Of a DNA stretch of 64,000 nt, positions 62,649 through 64,000 are shown piece after piece. A program made the translations under genes and the position numbers. Every line of letters starts with the position of its first letter. Within the stretch, counting starts at the first letter, position 1. The stretch is from Actinomadura rudentiformis (GTDB lineage: Bacteria; Actinomycetota; Actinomycetes; Streptosporangiales; Streptosporangiaceae), in assembly GCF_008923185.1 (NCBI RefSeq), contig NZ_WBMT01000013.1, positions 186,001 to 250,000 of the forward strand, read 5' to 3'. The notes under the pieces are model-generated. The model was not told where the DNA came from. It did not search any database and saw nothing but the letters and a program-made list of their open reading frames with translations.

Positions 62649-63806
62649 ATGCGACGCGAACGTTCGACCCCGCGTGCCGACTGGGGCCAGAAGGTGGAGT
62701 CCCAGGGACTGGCTTTCCACCGGACCGCACATCCAGAACACCTTCCGCGCCCGTACTGGGACGAGTCGGTGCACTACGTCTTTGAGATGGACGAGGTACT
62801 GGCACTGGAGGAGGTCGTCGAGGAGCTCCACAAGATGTGCCTCCAGGCCGTGGAACATGTGGTCACCACTGGCCGCTACAACGTTCTCGGCATCCCGGAC
62901 TGGGTGGCGCCTCTGATCGAAGAGTCATGGCGGCGCGGCGATCCGCATCTGTACGGGCGGTTCGACCTGCGATACGACGGCACCGGCCCGGCCAAGCTGC
63001 TGGAATACAACGCCGACACCCCGACGGCTCTGGTCGAGAGTTCCATCGTTCAGTGGTACTGGCTGCAGGACGTCTACCCGGACGATGACCAGTGGAACTC
63101 GATCCACGAGCGCCTGGTAGCGCGCTGGAAGGACATCCTCCCCGGCATTCCGGACGGCCCGGCGCACTTTGCTTGGACCAAGGGCGACGAGACCGGCGAA
63201 GAAGTCATGACGATCGCCTACATGCAGGAGACCGCCGAAGAGGCGGGCCTGCCGGGCGTGGCGATCGCCATGGAGGACGTCGGCTGGAACCCTGCGCGTC
63301 AACGGTTCGTGGACCTCGACGAGAAGGAGATCCACGCGCTCTGCAAGCTCTACCCGTGGGAGTGGATCGTTGCGGAGCCCTTCGGCCGCCATATCCCGGA
63401 CGCGCCCACCGCCTGGATCGAGCCCATATGGAAGATGGTGCTCTCCAACAAGGCGCTCCTGGTGCTCCTGTGGGAGCTCTTCCCCGGCCACCCGAATCTC
63501 CTGCCCACGTACCTCAACACGCCTTCGACGCTCACCTCGTACGTGCAGAAGCCGCTCCTGGGACGCGAGGGGGCGAGCATGCGGATCGTGACACCGGACG
63601 GGGCGGAGACCCGCACCGAAGGCAAGTACGGCGCGGAGGGCTTCGTCTTCCAGGAGTTCTGCCCGCTGCCCGATTTCGACGGAGAACACCCGGTACTCGG
63701 CGCGTGGGTGGTCCACGACGAGTCCGCCGGGCTCGGCATCCGCGAGACCTCAGGCCTCATCACCGACGACACCTCGTCGTTCGTCCCCCACCGCATCCCC
63801 CTGTAA
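62649..63806 (+). CDS. Glutathionylspermidine synthase family ATP-grasp ligase (YjfC/YgiC-like)
   Basis: A 385-residue protein of the GSP_synth family without the amidase domain of true Gsp synthase. Landmarks are YWDESVHYVFEMDEVLALEEVVEELHKMCLQAVEHVV, RFDLRYDGTGPAKLLEYNADTPTALVESSIVQWYW, WIVAEPFGRHI, KMVLSNKALLVLLWELFPGHPNLLPTY, YVQKPLLGREGASMRIV and FVFQEFCPLPDFDGEHPVLGAWVV. The LEYNADTPT and QKPLLGREG motifs are the substrate and ATP-contacting parts of this family. It probably ligates an amine to a carboxylate; the substrate is unknown. It starts six bases after the lipoprotein stop. Confidence 0.92.
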   Translation: MRRERSTPRADWGQKVESQGLAFHRTAHPEHLPRPYWDESVHYVFEMDEVLALEEVVEELHKMCLQAVEHVVTTGRYNVLGIPDWVAPLIEESWRRGDPHLYGRFDLRYDGTGPAKLLEYNADTPTALVESSIVQWYWLQDVYPDDDQWNSIHERLVARWKDILPGIPDGPAHFAWTKGDETGEEVMTIAYMQETAEEAGLPGVAIAMEDVGWNPARQRFVDLDEKEIHALCKLYPWEWIVAEPFGRHIPDAPTAWIEPIWKMVLSNKALLVLLWELFPGHPNLLPTYLNTPSTLTSYVQKPLLGREGASMRIVTPDGAETRTEGKYGAEGFVFQEFCPLPDFDGEHPVLGAWVVHDESAGLGIRETSGLITDDTSSFVPHRIPL

Positions 63807-63880
63807 CGACATCCCCCTGTACGACATCGCCTGCAACGACATCCCGCCGTAACGGACATCCCTCTGCAACGGACGCCCGG
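63801..63880. repeat. Five degenerate tandem repeats of about 16 bp
   Basis: Units begin at 63801, 63817, 63831, 63847 and 63864 and follow the pattern CTGYAACGACATCCC. The first covers the stop codon of the synthase gene and the last ends 25 bases before the DUF350 start. Confidence 0.85.
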
Positions 63881-63905
63881 CGAACGCTTCCCTCTAAGGA
63901 GACCC

Positions 63906-64000
63906 ATGATCACGGCCGCTAACGACGACAGCCTCGCCCAGATTCTGCTGGAGGGCAGCGGGGCACTCCTGGCGTACGCGGCGGTCGGGCTTGTGCTGTT
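63906..64000 (+). CDS. DUF350 family membrane protein (5' end only)
   Basis: The ATG at 63906 is preceded by AAGGAG. The 31 visible residues, MITAANDDSLAQILLEGSGA followed by LLAYAAVGLVL, contain the start of a membrane helix and match the N-terminus of DUF350 (YjfL-like) proteins, which usually follow a glutathionylspermidine-synthase-like gene. The gene continues beyond the window. Confidence 0.7.
   Translation, partial: MITAANDDSLAQILLEGSGALLAYAAVGLVL

Overview
The window is a stretch of actinobacterial chromosome. GC is very high, many genes start with GTG, and the gene order is typical of Actinomycetota: hemW, hrcA-dnaJ-rsmE, HIT, phoH, ybeY and a CBS-domain protein on the left, lepA/rpsT and holA-comEC-comEA-degV in the middle, and hflX, dapF-miaA, miaB, gluABCD, rny and recA-recX on the right. 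Other actinobacterial signs are a SigE-type sigma factor, a glycolate oxidase operon, RNase Y, a mycobacterial-type SOS box and a PafBC-type recA promoter. The genus cannot be fixed from sequence alone. A Streptosporangiales/Thermomonosporaceae-like soil actinomycete is my best guess, with low certainty. No phage, transposon, CRISPR array, rRNA or tRNA was seen.

Layout. 1-8.2 kb: heat-shock and RNA-processing block on the minus strand (hrcA, dnaJ, rsmE, HIT protein, phoH, ybeY, CNNM/CBS protein), interrupted by a plus-strand ECF sigma factor with a one-TM partner. 8.2-15.6 kb: accessory genes (DUF3097, two DUF4870 membrane proteins, hemW, a YezG-like protein, two unknowns, an odd Uma2 protein). 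15.7-20.4 kb: lepA, rpsT, kptA, a START-like protein, holA. 20.7-28.8 kb: LysR/MFS pair, comEC-comEA DNA uptake genes, degV, a HutI-like amidohydrolase. 28.8-29.9 kb: the longest gene-free stretch. 29.9-37.4 kb: hflX, then malate synthase and glcDEF, a glycolate-to-malate module. 37.7-43.2 kb: secreted proteins, a TetR regulator and an orphan histidine kinase. 43.3-50.8 kb: dapF-miaA, an orphan antitoxin-like gene, miaB and the gluABCD amino-acid ABC transporter. 50.9-61 kb: secreted proteins, a flavoprotein, an S9 peptidase, a trypsin-like protease, rny, an NmrA-like protein, recX and recA. 61.2-64 kb: an ATP-grasp protein, then lipoprotein, glutathionylspermidine-synthase-like ligase and DUF350 membrane protein, cut by the window end.

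The most interesting items are: the ATP-grasp/lipoprotein/DUF350 module at the right edge; the double (LexA plus PafBC) control region of recA; a leader RNA with a long hairpin and a possible Shine-Dalgarno-masking hairpin before a Tat-exported protein; recent-looking sequence duplications in comEC (three in-frame repeats near the N-terminus and a decayed copy of its 3' end); a leaderless, probably self-repressed TetR gene; and paired 55-bp-spaced repeats between ybeY and the CBS-domain gene. Functions are inferred from family motifs read by eye; no database search was run. Coordinates of genes include the stop codon.
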